Under the pieces are notes generated by a model that saw only the letters and a list, made by a program, of their open reading frames with translations, did no database searches and was not told where the DNA came from. From positions 1,240,001-1,304,000 of the forward strand of contig OZ241345.1 of the NCBI GenBank assembly GCA_965200175.1: 64,000 nt of DNA, read 5' to 3'. Positions 36,201-43,853 of this stretch are shown here, in pieces; the stretch's first letter is position 1; each line of letters opens with the position of its first letter. The DNA is from Azophilus sp026709365 (GTDB taxonomy: Bacteria > Pseudomonadota > Gammaproteobacteria > Pseudomonadales > Azotimanducaceae). Both the position numbers and the translations under genes were made by a program.

Positions 36201-37172
36201 CTAAGCCGGCCGGGAGTCCAGCCTGTGCAGGAAGCTGATCAGGAGCCGGTTCACCGCCTCGGGCGCTTCCTGCTGGGTCCAGTGGCCGATGCCGGGCAGC
36301 AGTTCGTTGGTGCGCAGGTTGCGCACCCGCTCCGGCATCTTCCTGAGCGCCTCCGCCGCCATCAGAATCACGCCGTCCCGCTCGCCGGCGGCGAACAGGG
36401 CCGGCTGCTCGATGATGGCGGGGGCGCCTTCGGTGAGCCGCCAGGTCAGGTTGTGGTTGCGGTAGTAGTTCAGGGGGCCGCGAAGGCCCGAGCGCTCGAA
36501 CTCGCCGACGTAGAAGTCCAGATCCGCCTCGGTCAGCCAAGGCGGCAGGATCTCCGGATCGGGCAGCCCGGACAGCAGGTCTTCATCATGCCGCTTGGCG
36601 ACCAGGGCGCTGGGGTCGGATTGGCCGGAGGCGAGGAACAGGAACTTGCGCAGGGCGGTGCGGATGTCCGCCTCGAATTCCGCCTCCGCGACGCCGGGCT
36701 CCTGAAAGTAAAGCTGGTAGAAGAACTGGCCCTTGAAGGCCTCGCGCAGCATGTCCAGCGGCGGCGCTTCCGGGCGCGGGCTGAAGGGCACCGAGAGGGC
36801 CCCGACGGCGCGAACGCGGTCGGGGTGGTGGGCGGCGGCGCTCCAGGCTGTGGGCGCTCCCCAGTCGTGGCCGATGACCACTGCCGTCTCTGCCCCCAAG
36901 GCGGGGATCAGGCCGATGATGTCGGCAACCACTTCCACTTGGTTGTAGGCGCTGATCTCGTGCGGCTTGTCGCTGCCGCCGTAGCCCCGCATGTCCGGGG
37001 CCACCGCATGAAATCCGGCAGCCGCCAGCGGCCCGAACTGATGCCGCCAGGAGTACCAGGACTCCGGAAAGCCGTGCAGCATGAGCACCAACGGCCCTTC
37101 GCCCTGCTCGGCGACGTTGAGGGAAATGCCGTTGGTGGCAACCCGGCGCTGCCGGATATTTCCCAAGCTCAC
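36201..37172 (-). CDS. Epoxide-hydrolase-like alpha/beta hydrolase
   Basis: The 323-residue product has HGFPESWYSWRHQ (oxyanion H-G-x-P), APDMRGYGGSDKP, and the nucleophile elbow GHDWGA with aspartate, which is the pattern of soluble epoxide hydrolases and some haloalkane dehalogenases. The catalytic histidine is in LPGIGHWTQQEAPEAVN. The GTG at 37172 overlaps the deacylase stop as GTGA; this decided the start. It is the last gene of a four-gene operon. Confidence 0.87.
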   Translation of the reverse strand: MSLGNIRQRRVATNGISLNVAEQGEGPLVLMLHGFPESWYSWRHQFGPLAAAGFHAVAPDMRGYGGSDKPHEISAYNQVEVVADIIGLIPALGAETAVVIGHDWGAPTAWSAAAHHPDRVRAVGALSVPFSPRPEAPPLDMLREAFKGQFFYQLYFQEPGVAEAEFEADIRTALRKFLFLASGQSDPSALVAKRHDEDLLSGLPDPEILPPWLTEADLDFYVGEFERSGLRGPLNYYRNHNLTWRLTEGAPAIIEQPALFAAGERDGVILMAAEALRKMPERVRNLRTNELLPGIGHWTQQEAPEAVNRLLISFLHRLDSRPA

Positions 37173-38842
37173 GGTGCGGCGCCGGGCAGCAGGACGCCGC
37201 AACGGGCGTCGGTATAGCCTTCGGTGGCCGACCAAGCCACCTCGCCGCCCACGATCACCGTGTCGATGCCCTTGGCGTCACGCACGTAGCGGCTGCCGTC
37301 GCCGGGCACGTCGCGGGCGGCGTACTCCTCGCCCCGGTCGATGGCAGTGGGGTCGAAGATGGCGATGTCGGCGGCGCAGCCGCTTTGCAGCAGGCCGCGG
37401 TCCCCAAGGCCCCAGATGCTGGCGGTATCGCTGGTGATCTTCTTCACCGCGCCCTCCAGGCTCAGGGCGCCGGTTTCCCGCACGAAGCGGCTGAACAGGT
37501 AGCCGGTGTCGCCGTAGGTGGAGAACGACAGGATGTGGGCGCCGCCGTCGCTGGCGCCGACGTGGACTTGGGGGTGGGCCAGCAGCCCGCCGACCCGGGC
37601 GTCGTCGTTGTGGGCCATGTCGGCGGACAGGAAGTGGGCGTCCAAGTCCTCCTCCAAGGAAAGGTCGATCATCGACTCCACTGGGGTGGATTGGCGCAGT
37701 TCCGCGATTTCGGCCAGCGTCTTGCCGACCAGGGGCCGGTTCGCTTCGGATTGCGCTTGGCGCAGCCGCAGCCCCGGCCACAGATCGGGCATCGACGCCG
37801 CTTCCGCCACCATTTGGCGGCGCGATTCCGGGTTGCGGAAGGCGGCGACGATTTCCTCATGGCTGCCGAAGCGCATGACTCGGTACCAGCTTGGCAAGCG
37901 GATGAACAACAGGCTGGGCACGGCGAAGCTGAAGCTGATGTCGATCGGTCGGGTCTGCACCTGCGGCCAGACGCGGGCGCCGCGGGCGAACTGCTCGCCC
38001 ACCCGGGCCATGACCCGCTCCGCATCAATGCGCTGGTCGGTGCTGACGAACAGGGGCGAGAAGGTGGTGGGGATGCCGTGCTTGAGGGACAGTTCGGCCA
38101 GCTGGTCCACTCGGGCGATGTTCAGGTCGGTGTCGTAGAACTCGGGCACCACTTGGAGCATGCGCCCGAATTCGCTGAGCACCGACGCCAAGGCGTCGAG
38201 TTCGCGAAAGTCGGCGAAGCGGCTCGGCACCGGCCGCAGCCGCTCATCGACATCGACGAAGCTGGTGGACAGGCCCACCGCGCCGGCTTCCAGGCAGCGC
38301 CGCAACAGAGCCTGCATGCCGCTCACCTCGGCGTCGGTGGCGCTGCGCTGGGTGGCGGCATCATCCATCACCCACAGGCGCAGCAGGCTGTGGCCGACCA
38401 GCGGCGCGACGTTGATGGCCAAGTCCTCGGCGAGCCGCGCCAAGTAGTCCTCGAAGGACTCCCAGTTCCACTGCACGCCCACCTCGAAGGCCTTGAGCGG
38501 CATCTCCTCGATCTGGTTGAACATGCCCACCAGCTTGTTGCGGTGCTTGGCCTTGAGCGGTGCCAGCGACAGCGAGCAGTTGCCGGGAACGATGGTGGTG
38601 ACGCCGTGGGTGAGGGCGGGCTTGGCGTGGGCGTCCCACAGGATCTGGGCGTCGAAATGGGTGTGCGGATCGATGAAGCCGGGCGCCACGGCGAGGCCCT
38701 CGGCATTGATTTCCCGGCGCGCCGGTTCGTTGACTTGGCCGATGTGTCGGATGCGGCCCCCTGCGACCGCCACGTCGGCACGGTAGGCCGGCAGTCCCGT
38801 GCCGTCCACGACCAAGCCGTTTCGGATGAGTAAGTCGAGCAT
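37169..38842 (-). CDS. N-acyl-D-amino-acid deacylase family amidohydrolase
   Basis: The 557-residue product belongs to the D-aminoacylase branch of amidohydrolases. It has DLLIRNGLVVDGTG, the metal-binding GFIDPHTHFD, TTIVPGNCSLSLAP (cysteine ligand), and the later histidines in VGHSLLR and DGGAHI. It would release the acid from N-acyl-D-amino acids or related amides. GGGAGG lies before the ATG at 38842. It overlaps the epoxide-hydrolase-like gene by GTGA and follows two small unknown genes with only 5 bases between. Confidence 0.88.
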   Translation of the reverse strand: MLDLLIRNGLVVDGTGLPAYRADVAVAGGRIRHIGQVNEPARREINAEGLAVAPGFIDPHTHFDAQILWDAHAKPALTHGVTTIVPGNCSLSLAPLKAKHRNKLVGMFNQIEEMPLKAFEVGVQWNWESFEDYLARLAEDLAINVAPLVGHSLLRLWVMDDAATQRSATDAEVSGMQALLRRCLEAGAVGLSTSFVDVDERLRPVPSRFADFRELDALASVLSEFGRMLQVVPEFYDTDLNIARVDQLAELSLKHGIPTTFSPLFVSTDQRIDAERVMARVGEQFARGARVWPQVQTRPIDISFSFAVPSLLFIRLPSWYRVMRFGSHEEIVAAFRNPESRRQMVAEAASMPDLWPGLRLRQAQSEANRPLVGKTLAEIAELRQSTPVESMIDLSLEEDLDAHFLSADMAHNDDARVGGLLAHPQVHVGASDGGAHILSFSTYGDTGYLFSRFVRETGALSLEGAVKKITSDTASIWGLGDRGLLQSGCAADIAIFDPTAIDRGEEYAARDVPGDGSRYVRDAKGIDTVIVGGEVAWSATEGYTDARCGVLLPGAAP

Positions 38843-38847
38843 GACGT

Positions 38848-39153
38848 TCAGACCTCCCTTGGTTCGGTGTCGTTGTTCTGAGCTGCCGTTCCGCACCCCC
38901 GCGCGACTTGGCCGGTTGGCGCCGCCAACCGGTTCCAGGAACTCCGCAGGGCGTCGCGAACCTGCTCCCAGCCGACCCCGGCCAGCTCCGCCGTGCCGGC
39001 GGCGCCGCAGGCATCGAGCAGTGCCGCCGCTGCCGGCTCATCAAGGCGCACCTCCGATTCCCCGCCACCGGCGTGGCGCAAGGTCACCACCAACTCCGCC
39101 GCGCCATCGTGGGCGGCGCCGACGCGCGTTGCGGCGATGACCGCAGCGCTCAC
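38848..39153 (-). CDS. Small hypothetical protein in the deacylase operon
   Basis: The 101-residue product is not recognised. Visible pattern: VVTLRHAGGGESEVRLDEPA then LLDACGAAGTAELAGVGWEQVRDAL, a beta strand pair followed by helices. The GTG at 39153 overlaps the previous stop as GTGA, and the stop is 5 bases from the deacylase start. Tight coupling argues that it is a real gene and functionally linked to the deacylase. Confidence 0.6.
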   Translation of the reverse strand: MSAAVIAATRVGAAHDGAAELVVTLRHAGGGESEVRLDEPAAAALLDACGAAGTAELAGVGWEQVRDALRSSWNRLAAPTGQVARGCGTAAQNNDTEPREV

Positions 39154-39404
39154 GGCCGCTCCGCCGGGGGCGGCTCGACGAAGATGATGTCGCTGGGCAG
39201 AATCGGATTGCCTTGGCCGGCCGAATCCGCTGCCGGCCGCATGAAGACGTGCAGGTTCCAGCTTTGCAGCAGGTTCACGGCTTCCTCTGCCGGAGTGCCG
39301 CGCAGCTCCCGTGCCGCGATGGACGCCCAATCGTCGCCGTCTTGGGGAGATATCGACCGGCGTACCGGACTCGGCCGGGGGTGGGTTGAGTGGCTGTTCT
39401 CCAT
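39150..39404 (-). CDS. Small LysM-like hypothetical protein
   Basis: The 84-residue product has no signal peptide. The pattern GDDWASIAARELRG, LLQSWN and ILPSDIIFVEPP has the spacing of a LysM or tail-protein-X-like fold. It heads the operon: LysM-like, 101-residue protein, deacylase, epoxide-hydrolase-like. A LysM-like module would fit binding of cell-wall sugars near D-amino acids, but this is speculative. Confidence 0.55.
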   Translation of the reverse strand: MENSHSTHPRPSPVRRSISPQDGDDWASIAARELRGTPAEEAVNLLQSWNLHVFMRPAADSAGQGNPILPSDIIFVEPPPAERP

Positions 39405-39484
39405 AAGCGCCTTCGATTGCGGTTCCTGATCGGGATGCGTTGCATGTGATGCCCATTAAGGCACAGGTTGGCGATGGGGGAAAG

Positions 39485-39590
39485 CGCGACCTGACGGTCG
39501 CGGCGGACCGAAGGTTCGTGGGAGTTTCGCTACGCGAAGCTCCGCGCTGGCCGCTTAGGCCAGATTCCGAAATGCTTCTGAGCCCGTGCA
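39485..39590. repeat. Family A composite repeat, copy A5
   Basis: Modules: CGCGACCTGACGGTCGCG hairpin, GACCGAAGGTTCG, stem GGAGTTTCGCTACGCGAAGCTCC (one mismatch), then GGCCGCTTAGGCC and GATTCCGAAATGCTTCTGAG. It lies between the LysM-like gene promoter and the nuclease-like gene end. The rest of 39405-39680 shows nothing else. Confidence 0.88.
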
Positions 39591-39680
39591 GTTCGTCCGG
39601 CAGCGTCTGGCCCCTATCGCCTTCCATGCCGAGTTTGTTCAGCACGGCGCTCCGCATGGCTTCGGCGACCATGCTCTTGG

Positions 39681-40208
39681 TCAGACGGCGGCGGATGGAG
39701 AGCTTTCCGGCCTCGGCTTGGACTCAAGGCAAGGCAAGGAAAGTTTCGTGAGGGGCTTGCCTAGGGCGCTTGCGCTGAGCCGCCGCGCTTGGGGCGAGTT
39801 GAGGGGAATAGCGACCCGTTTGCTGGCCACCCACACAAAGCAAGTGCCCGACTTGGCTGTCGTCAGCCGCTCCAGTTCCCCAGCCTCGGCGTTTAGCCAC
39901 TCACGCAGCCATGTCAGCTTGCGAAGCACTTTGGATACTTCGCTCGTCGTGGCGGAATGGACCTCTATCCAGATTGCGCGCTCCTTACCGTTCTTCGGTC
40001 GATAGCCGATGCCGTAGTCCCAACGCGGCTGGTTGGCATAACCCGGCTCCTTGGCCAGTGCCTTGTCGAGATCGAGGCTCCCGGTCAGCCGTTGGGTATC
40101 AGCGCAGTCCACCTTGCTGCGGTGCCGTTTCTCCAACGCCTGCTTACCGGGCTTGTAGGCGTGGTTCACCGGAGCGGGTGCCGCCTCGACCGCAGCCTTG
40201 AAAGTCAT
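39681..40208 (-). CDS. PD-(D/E)xK-like putative nuclease, partner of the adjacent ATPase
   Basis: The 175-residue product is not a recognised family. Motifs suggest a small PD-(D/E)xK fold: D64 in PRWDYGIGY, then after a short loop E82 and H84 in AIWIEVHSA, with H in place of the usual K. A helix with L/R heptads follows. The ATG at 40208 overlaps the ATPase stop as ATGA, so the two are translationally coupled. The C-terminus is basic and serine-rich (KPRPESSPSAAV). Role proposed: effector of an ATPase-nuclease defence pair. Fold assignment is inference. Confidence 0.6.
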   Translation of the reverse strand: MTFKAAVEAAPAPVNHAYKPGKQALEKRHRSKVDCADTQRLTGSLDLDKALAKEPGYANQPRWDYGIGYRPKNGKERAIWIEVHSATTSEVSKVLRKLTWLREWLNAEAGELERLTTAKSGTCFVWVASKRVAIPLNSPQARRLSASALGKPLTKLSLPCLESKPRPESSPSAAV

Positions 40209-41368
40209 GACTCCTCGCCGTAAAGGCGGCTCGCCACCTTCGAGACGACATCCCCCACCTTGCCGGAAAACTCAGTCAGGCCGCCCCAGCCGCTTTCGGC
40301 GCTGTCGTCCGACCCTGGGTCAAGTTTGGATATGTCCCTAACCTCGCCGTCGCGCGCGAAGTAGTACGTTTTGAGACTGCTCCCAAGCGCGGCCTTCGTC
40401 AGATTTTGGGTTTTTGGGGTTGAATTCAAGCCGAAAAGTTCTAGCGCGTCCCTGACCTGTCCTTTGTTTTCTTGCAGGAAACGCAGTGCCCAGATGATGT
40501 CGAGAACGTGGGGCGAGTGGGTGGAGAGGCAAACGCGGTAGCCGCGCAAACGCAGTTCCATCACAAGGTTGACCACCGCGCCGATGCCGTTGGGATGCAG
40601 CCCCGTTTCCGGCTCTTCGATGGCCACCCATTCGAGGTTCTCGCGACGCTGCGTTGCGCTTGGCGGTATAAGCCAATAGAGCCCCAACAACAGGGGCACG
40701 AACTCCCGCTGCCCGGCTGACCAAACGAGATAGGACAGGGATTGCCCGGCGTCGCGGTTCAACACCAGGCGGCCTTGGTGCTCGGATGCGTCCGTGCGAA
40801 GCCCAAAATCCCCAAAAATGTGCTCGATGAGGGGCTTTCGCAGATCTGCCGTCAGACGCTGCTTGCGCGGGAACACGTCCGCGTCTTGACCGATCTCGTT
40901 TTGCAGAAGGTTGTGGAGCTTTTCGCTGAAGTCCCGCAGCACAAACGGATCGCCGACCCGATATTCATTGAACGGTCGGGTCATGCCGTCACGCAGGCTG
41001 ATGACCCGCTGCGCTGGGATGTAGAACATTTGCTGTGGCCTTCGGGACCGGCCAGCTCGGGCATAGGCCGCCAGATCGACCGGGTCGCGCCTGCGTCCGA
41101 TGCGCAATCGACTCGTGCCCGCAGCCCATACGGAGGACATCCCCTCGCCCAGATAGAGGTTCAGGAAGCTTTCCAGGCTGGCTTTTTTCCCGAGACCGAA
41201 GCGGTTCATCGTTTCGTGTATCGCAGGCTTGTCCACCAGCAGCTTGAGGAGTTGGAGAAAGATGCTCTTGCCGCTTGCCTGCGGCCCAACGAACACCGTC
41301 AAGTCGCCAAATTTGATGTCCGCTTTCTTGATAGGCCCGACTTGTTCGACTCTTATGCGACTAATCAT
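40205..41368 (-). CDS. AAA_21/OLD-like ABC-type ATPase, sensor-type subunit of a two-gene cassette
   Basis: The 387-residue product has all ABC-class elements: Walker A GPQASGKS at about 28-35, signature-like WSAGQREF near 216-223, Walker B WVAIEEPETGLHP near 247, and the H-loop LSTHSPHVLD near 282-291. No TOPRIM domain follows the ATPase, so it is not a full OLD nuclease; catalytic output would come from the downstream 175-residue partner. GGAGGT lies ten bases before the ATG at 41368. A GTG four codons upstream is the alternative start. The two-gene design recalls Septu, Gabija-like and PARIS systems but matches none of them in partner type. Confidence 0.8.
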   Translation of the reverse strand: MISRIRVEQVGPIKKADIKFGDLTVFVGPQASGKSIFLQLLKLLVDKPAIHETMNRFGLGKKASLESFLNLYLGEGMSSVWAAGTSRLRIGRRRDPVDLAAYARAGRSRRPQQMFYIPAQRVISLRDGMTRPFNEYRVGDPFVLRDFSEKLHNLLQNEIGQDADVFPRKQRLTADLRKPLIEHIFGDFGLRTDASEHQGRLVLNRDAGQSLSYLVWSAGQREFVPLLLGLYWLIPPSATQRRENLEWVAIEEPETGLHPNGIGAVVNLVMELRLRGYRVCLSTHSPHVLDIIWALRFLQENKGQVRDALELFGLNSTPKTQNLTKAALGSSLKTYYFARDGEVRDISKLDPGSDDSAESGWGGLTEFSGKVGDVVSKVASRLYGEES

Positions 41369-41488
41369 CCGTCTAGCCACCTCCGAGGTGGGTGCTCCCT
41401 CTCGCCATGTTAGTTGTCGGCGATGATTACTGCCACGGAGGCAAGCGGGCCGTTGGCGGAATCGGGCGGCAACGCTCCTGAATCCATC

Positions 41489-42559
41489 TCAGTACCCCTC
41501 CGCCAAGTGCGGGAACGCGCTCAAGGCGTGCGGTTCGACCATCGGCGTCACCCGCTCCAGCAGGCCGGGGTTGAGGTCTTTGATGTCGCGCATTCCCAGC
41601 AAGCCCATGGTGATCTGAATCTCGTTCTCCAGCAGTTCCAGCATCCGCAGCACGCCCGCCGCGCCGTCCGCCGCGAGCGCCAAGGCCTCCAAGCGTCCCA
41701 GGCCGACCGCAGCGGCGCCCAGGCAAAGGGCCTTCACCACATCGGCGCCGCGCATGAAGCCGCCATCGACCAGCACGGGGAGCGCACCCTCGACCGCGGC
41801 AACCACCTCCGGCAGGGCGTCGATGCAGGCTCGGGTGTGGTCCAGCTGGCGGCCGCCGTGGTTGGAGACGTAAACGCAGTCCACGCCCAATTCGGCGCAG
41901 CGGGCCGCGTCCTCGGCCACCGCCACGCCCTTGATGATGAGCGGAATGTCGAACTTGTCCTTGACGTGCGCCACGGTGTCCCAAGTCATGGTCGCTTGGT
42001 GGCTGAAACCGGAGACGCCGACCTGCCGGCCGGAGCTGGGCACGTGGCGCTTGAGGATGTCCCGCTCGCGCCGCGAATAGACTTGGGTGTCTGCGGTCAG
42101 GCAAAGGCCGGTGTAGCCCGCTTCGATGGCGCGGGCAATGATGTCGTCCATCCAGCCGTGGTCGCCCATCAGATAGAGCTGGTAGATGCGCGGCCCCGGC
42201 ACTTGGACGGCCAGGTCCTCGAAGTTCGGCAGGCACGTCGAACTCAGGATCTGCAATGTGCCGAAGTCCCGCGCCGCTGCCGCGACGGCGGCGGCGCCCT
42301 CTGGGTTGAACGCCTGAATGGAGCCGATTGGCGCCAGCAGCACGGGAATGCGCAGCCGGGAGCCGAACAGTTCCGTCTCCGCTTGCACCGTGGAAACGTC
42401 TTTGAGAATGCGTGGGCGAAACGCCCAGGAGTCAAGTCCGTAGCGGTTTCGCTTCAGGGCCGACTCGGTGTCCGAACCGCCGATCAGGTAGTCCCAGTCG
42501 TTCCGGTCCAGCGCTCGCTCGGCTTCGGCAACGATCTCCTGCAAGGTCAGAAAAGCCAT
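41489..42559 (-). CDS. FMN-dependent alpha-hydroxy-acid oxidase/dehydrogenase (LldD-like)
   Basis: The 356-residue product is an FMN alpha/beta-barrel enzyme: substrate and FMN site segments FRPRILKDVS, PVLLAPIGS, YQLYLMGD, GLCLTADTQVYSRRERD, the catalytic histidine in VSNHGGRQLD, and the phosphate-binding end VLVDGGFMRGADVVKAL and AVGLGR. It would oxidise an L-2-hydroxy acid such as lactate or glycolate; the substrate is unknown. It is divergent from the ferredoxin reductase across 81 bases. Confidence 0.9.
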   Translation of the reverse strand: MAFLTLQEIVAEAERALDRNDWDYLIGGSDTESALKRNRYGLDSWAFRPRILKDVSTVQAETELFGSRLRIPVLLAPIGSIQAFNPEGAAAVAAAARDFGTLQILSSTCLPNFEDLAVQVPGPRIYQLYLMGDHGWMDDIIARAIEAGYTGLCLTADTQVYSRRERDILKRHVPSSGRQVGVSGFSHQATMTWDTVAHVKDKFDIPLIIKGVAVAEDAARCAELGVDCVYVSNHGGRQLDHTRACIDALPEVVAAVEGALPVLVDGGFMRGADVVKALCLGAAAVGLGRLEALALAADGAAGVLRMLELLENEIQITMGLLGMRDIKDLNPGLLERVTPMVEPHALSAFPHLAEGY

Positions 42560-42640
42560 GATCCCGCTCCGCAACGCTTTCCAAGCGCCGCAGTTTACCC
42601 GCACTTCGCTACAATGGCGCTTTTCGCTTGGAGGCTTAAG

Positions 42641-43849
42641 TTGTCGGACATCATCATTGTCGGCGCCGGCCATGCCGCCGGTCAGGCCGCCGCCAGCCTG
42701 CGCCAGGAGGGCTTTGCCGGCGCCATCACGATCCTCGGCGATGAGCCGCACATCCCCTATCAGCGGCCACCGCTGTCCAAGCAGTACTTGGCCGGGGAGC
42801 AGGGGCTGGACCGGGTTTACCTGCGCCCGGAGAAGTTCTATGCCGACAAGGGCATCGCCGTCCGGGCCGGCGTTCGCGCCGAGCGCATCGACCCGGCGGC
42901 GCGCAACCTGACGACGTCGTCCGGCGAAACCCTCGCCTATGAACGGCTCCTGCTCACGACTGGCAGCCGCCCCCGGCGGCTTGAGCTGCCCGGCAGCGAA
43001 CTTGAAGGCGTCCACTACCTGCGCACCATCGCCGACGTGGACGCCATCAAGGCGGACATGGCCCCCGGCAAGCGCGTGGTGGTGGTCGGCGGCGGCTACA
43101 TCGGCCTCGAAGTGGCGGCAGTGTGCGTCGAGGCGGGCCTGGAGGTGCATGTGCTGGAGATGGAGCGGCGCATCCTGGCGCGGGTGACCACCCCGGCCAT
43201 GTCAGGCTTCTACCATCGCCTGCACGAAGGGCGCGGCGCGCGCATTCACACGCAGGCGCGGGTCACCGGCTTCAGCGGCAACGGCCGCATCTCGGCGGTG
43301 CAGTGCGGCGATGGTTCCTTTGCCGCCGACCTCGCCGTGGTGGGCATCGGCATCTTGCCCAATGTCGAACTCGCCGAAGCGGCCGGACTTGAGTGCGATG
43401 ACGGCATCTTGGTGGACGAGCGCTGCCGCACCTCGGACCCCAACATCTACGCGGCGGGAGACTGCACCAACCACCCCAACCCCTTGCTGGGGCGGCGCCT
43501 GCGCCTCGAATCGGTGCCCAACGCCATGGAGCAGGCCCGGGTCGCCGCGGCCAACCTCTGCGGCAAGGACCGGGAATACGCCGCCGTGCCTTGGTTCTGG
43601 TCGGACCAGTACGAATTGAAGCTGCAGATGGTCGGCTTCTCCGGCGATGGCGACGCCGAAGTGCTGCGCGGCGAGATGGCCGCCAATCAATTCGCCGTGT
43701 TTTACCTAAGCGACGGCAAGATCGTGGCCGCGGACGCGGTCAACAGCCCCAAGGAGTTCATGCTCTGCCGGCGTCTGGTGGGCCAGCAGGCCGAACCAGC
43801 GGCATTGGCCGACCCGGACACCGATTTGAAGTCTTTGTTGGCAGGGTGA
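42641..43849 (+). CDS. Ferredoxin/rubredoxin reductase (putidaredoxin-reductase type)
   Basis: The 402-residue flavoprotein passes electrons from NAD(P)H to a ferredoxin that serves P450s or Rieske oxygenases. It has the FAD motif IIIVGAGHAAGQAAASL, PYQRPPLSK, the NAD motif VVVVGGGYIGLEVAAV, and IYAAGDCTNHPN. The C-terminal domain (PWFWSDQYELKLQMVGF) is diagnostic of this type. GGAGG lies seven bases before the TTG at 42641. The P450 at 29602 is a possible client; no ferredoxin gene is in the window. Confidence 0.88.
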   Translation: MSDIIIVGAGHAAGQAAASLRQEGFAGAITILGDEPHIPYQRPPLSKQYLAGEQGLDRVYLRPEKFYADKGIAVRAGVRAERIDPAARNLTTSSGETLAYERLLLTTGSRPRRLELPGSELEGVHYLRTIADVDAIKADMAPGKRVVVVGGGYIGLEVAAVCVEAGLEVHVLEMERRILARVTTPAMSGFYHRLHEGRGARIHTQARVTGFSGNGRISAVQCGDGSFAADLAVVGIGILPNVELAEAAGLECDDGILVDERCRTSDPNIYAAGDCTNHPNPLLGRRLRLESVPNAMEQARVAAANLCGKDREYAAVPWFWSDQYELKLQMVGFSGDGDAEVLRGEMAANQFAVFYLSDGKIVAADAVNSPKEFMLCRRLVGQQAEPAALADPDTDLKSLLAG

Positions 43850-43853
43850 GCTA

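Noticed and set aside
39405..39672. Upstream extension of the 101-residue protein in the deacylase operon
   Set aside because: It overlaps the LysM-like gene in another frame and runs through a family A repeat; the GTGA junction at 39153 is a better start.
41414..42640. N-terminal extension of the ferredoxin reductase frame and antisense of the LldD-like gene
   Set aside because: The flavoprotein fold starts at 42641 with a good GGAGG; the upstream part is antisense to the FMN enzyme.
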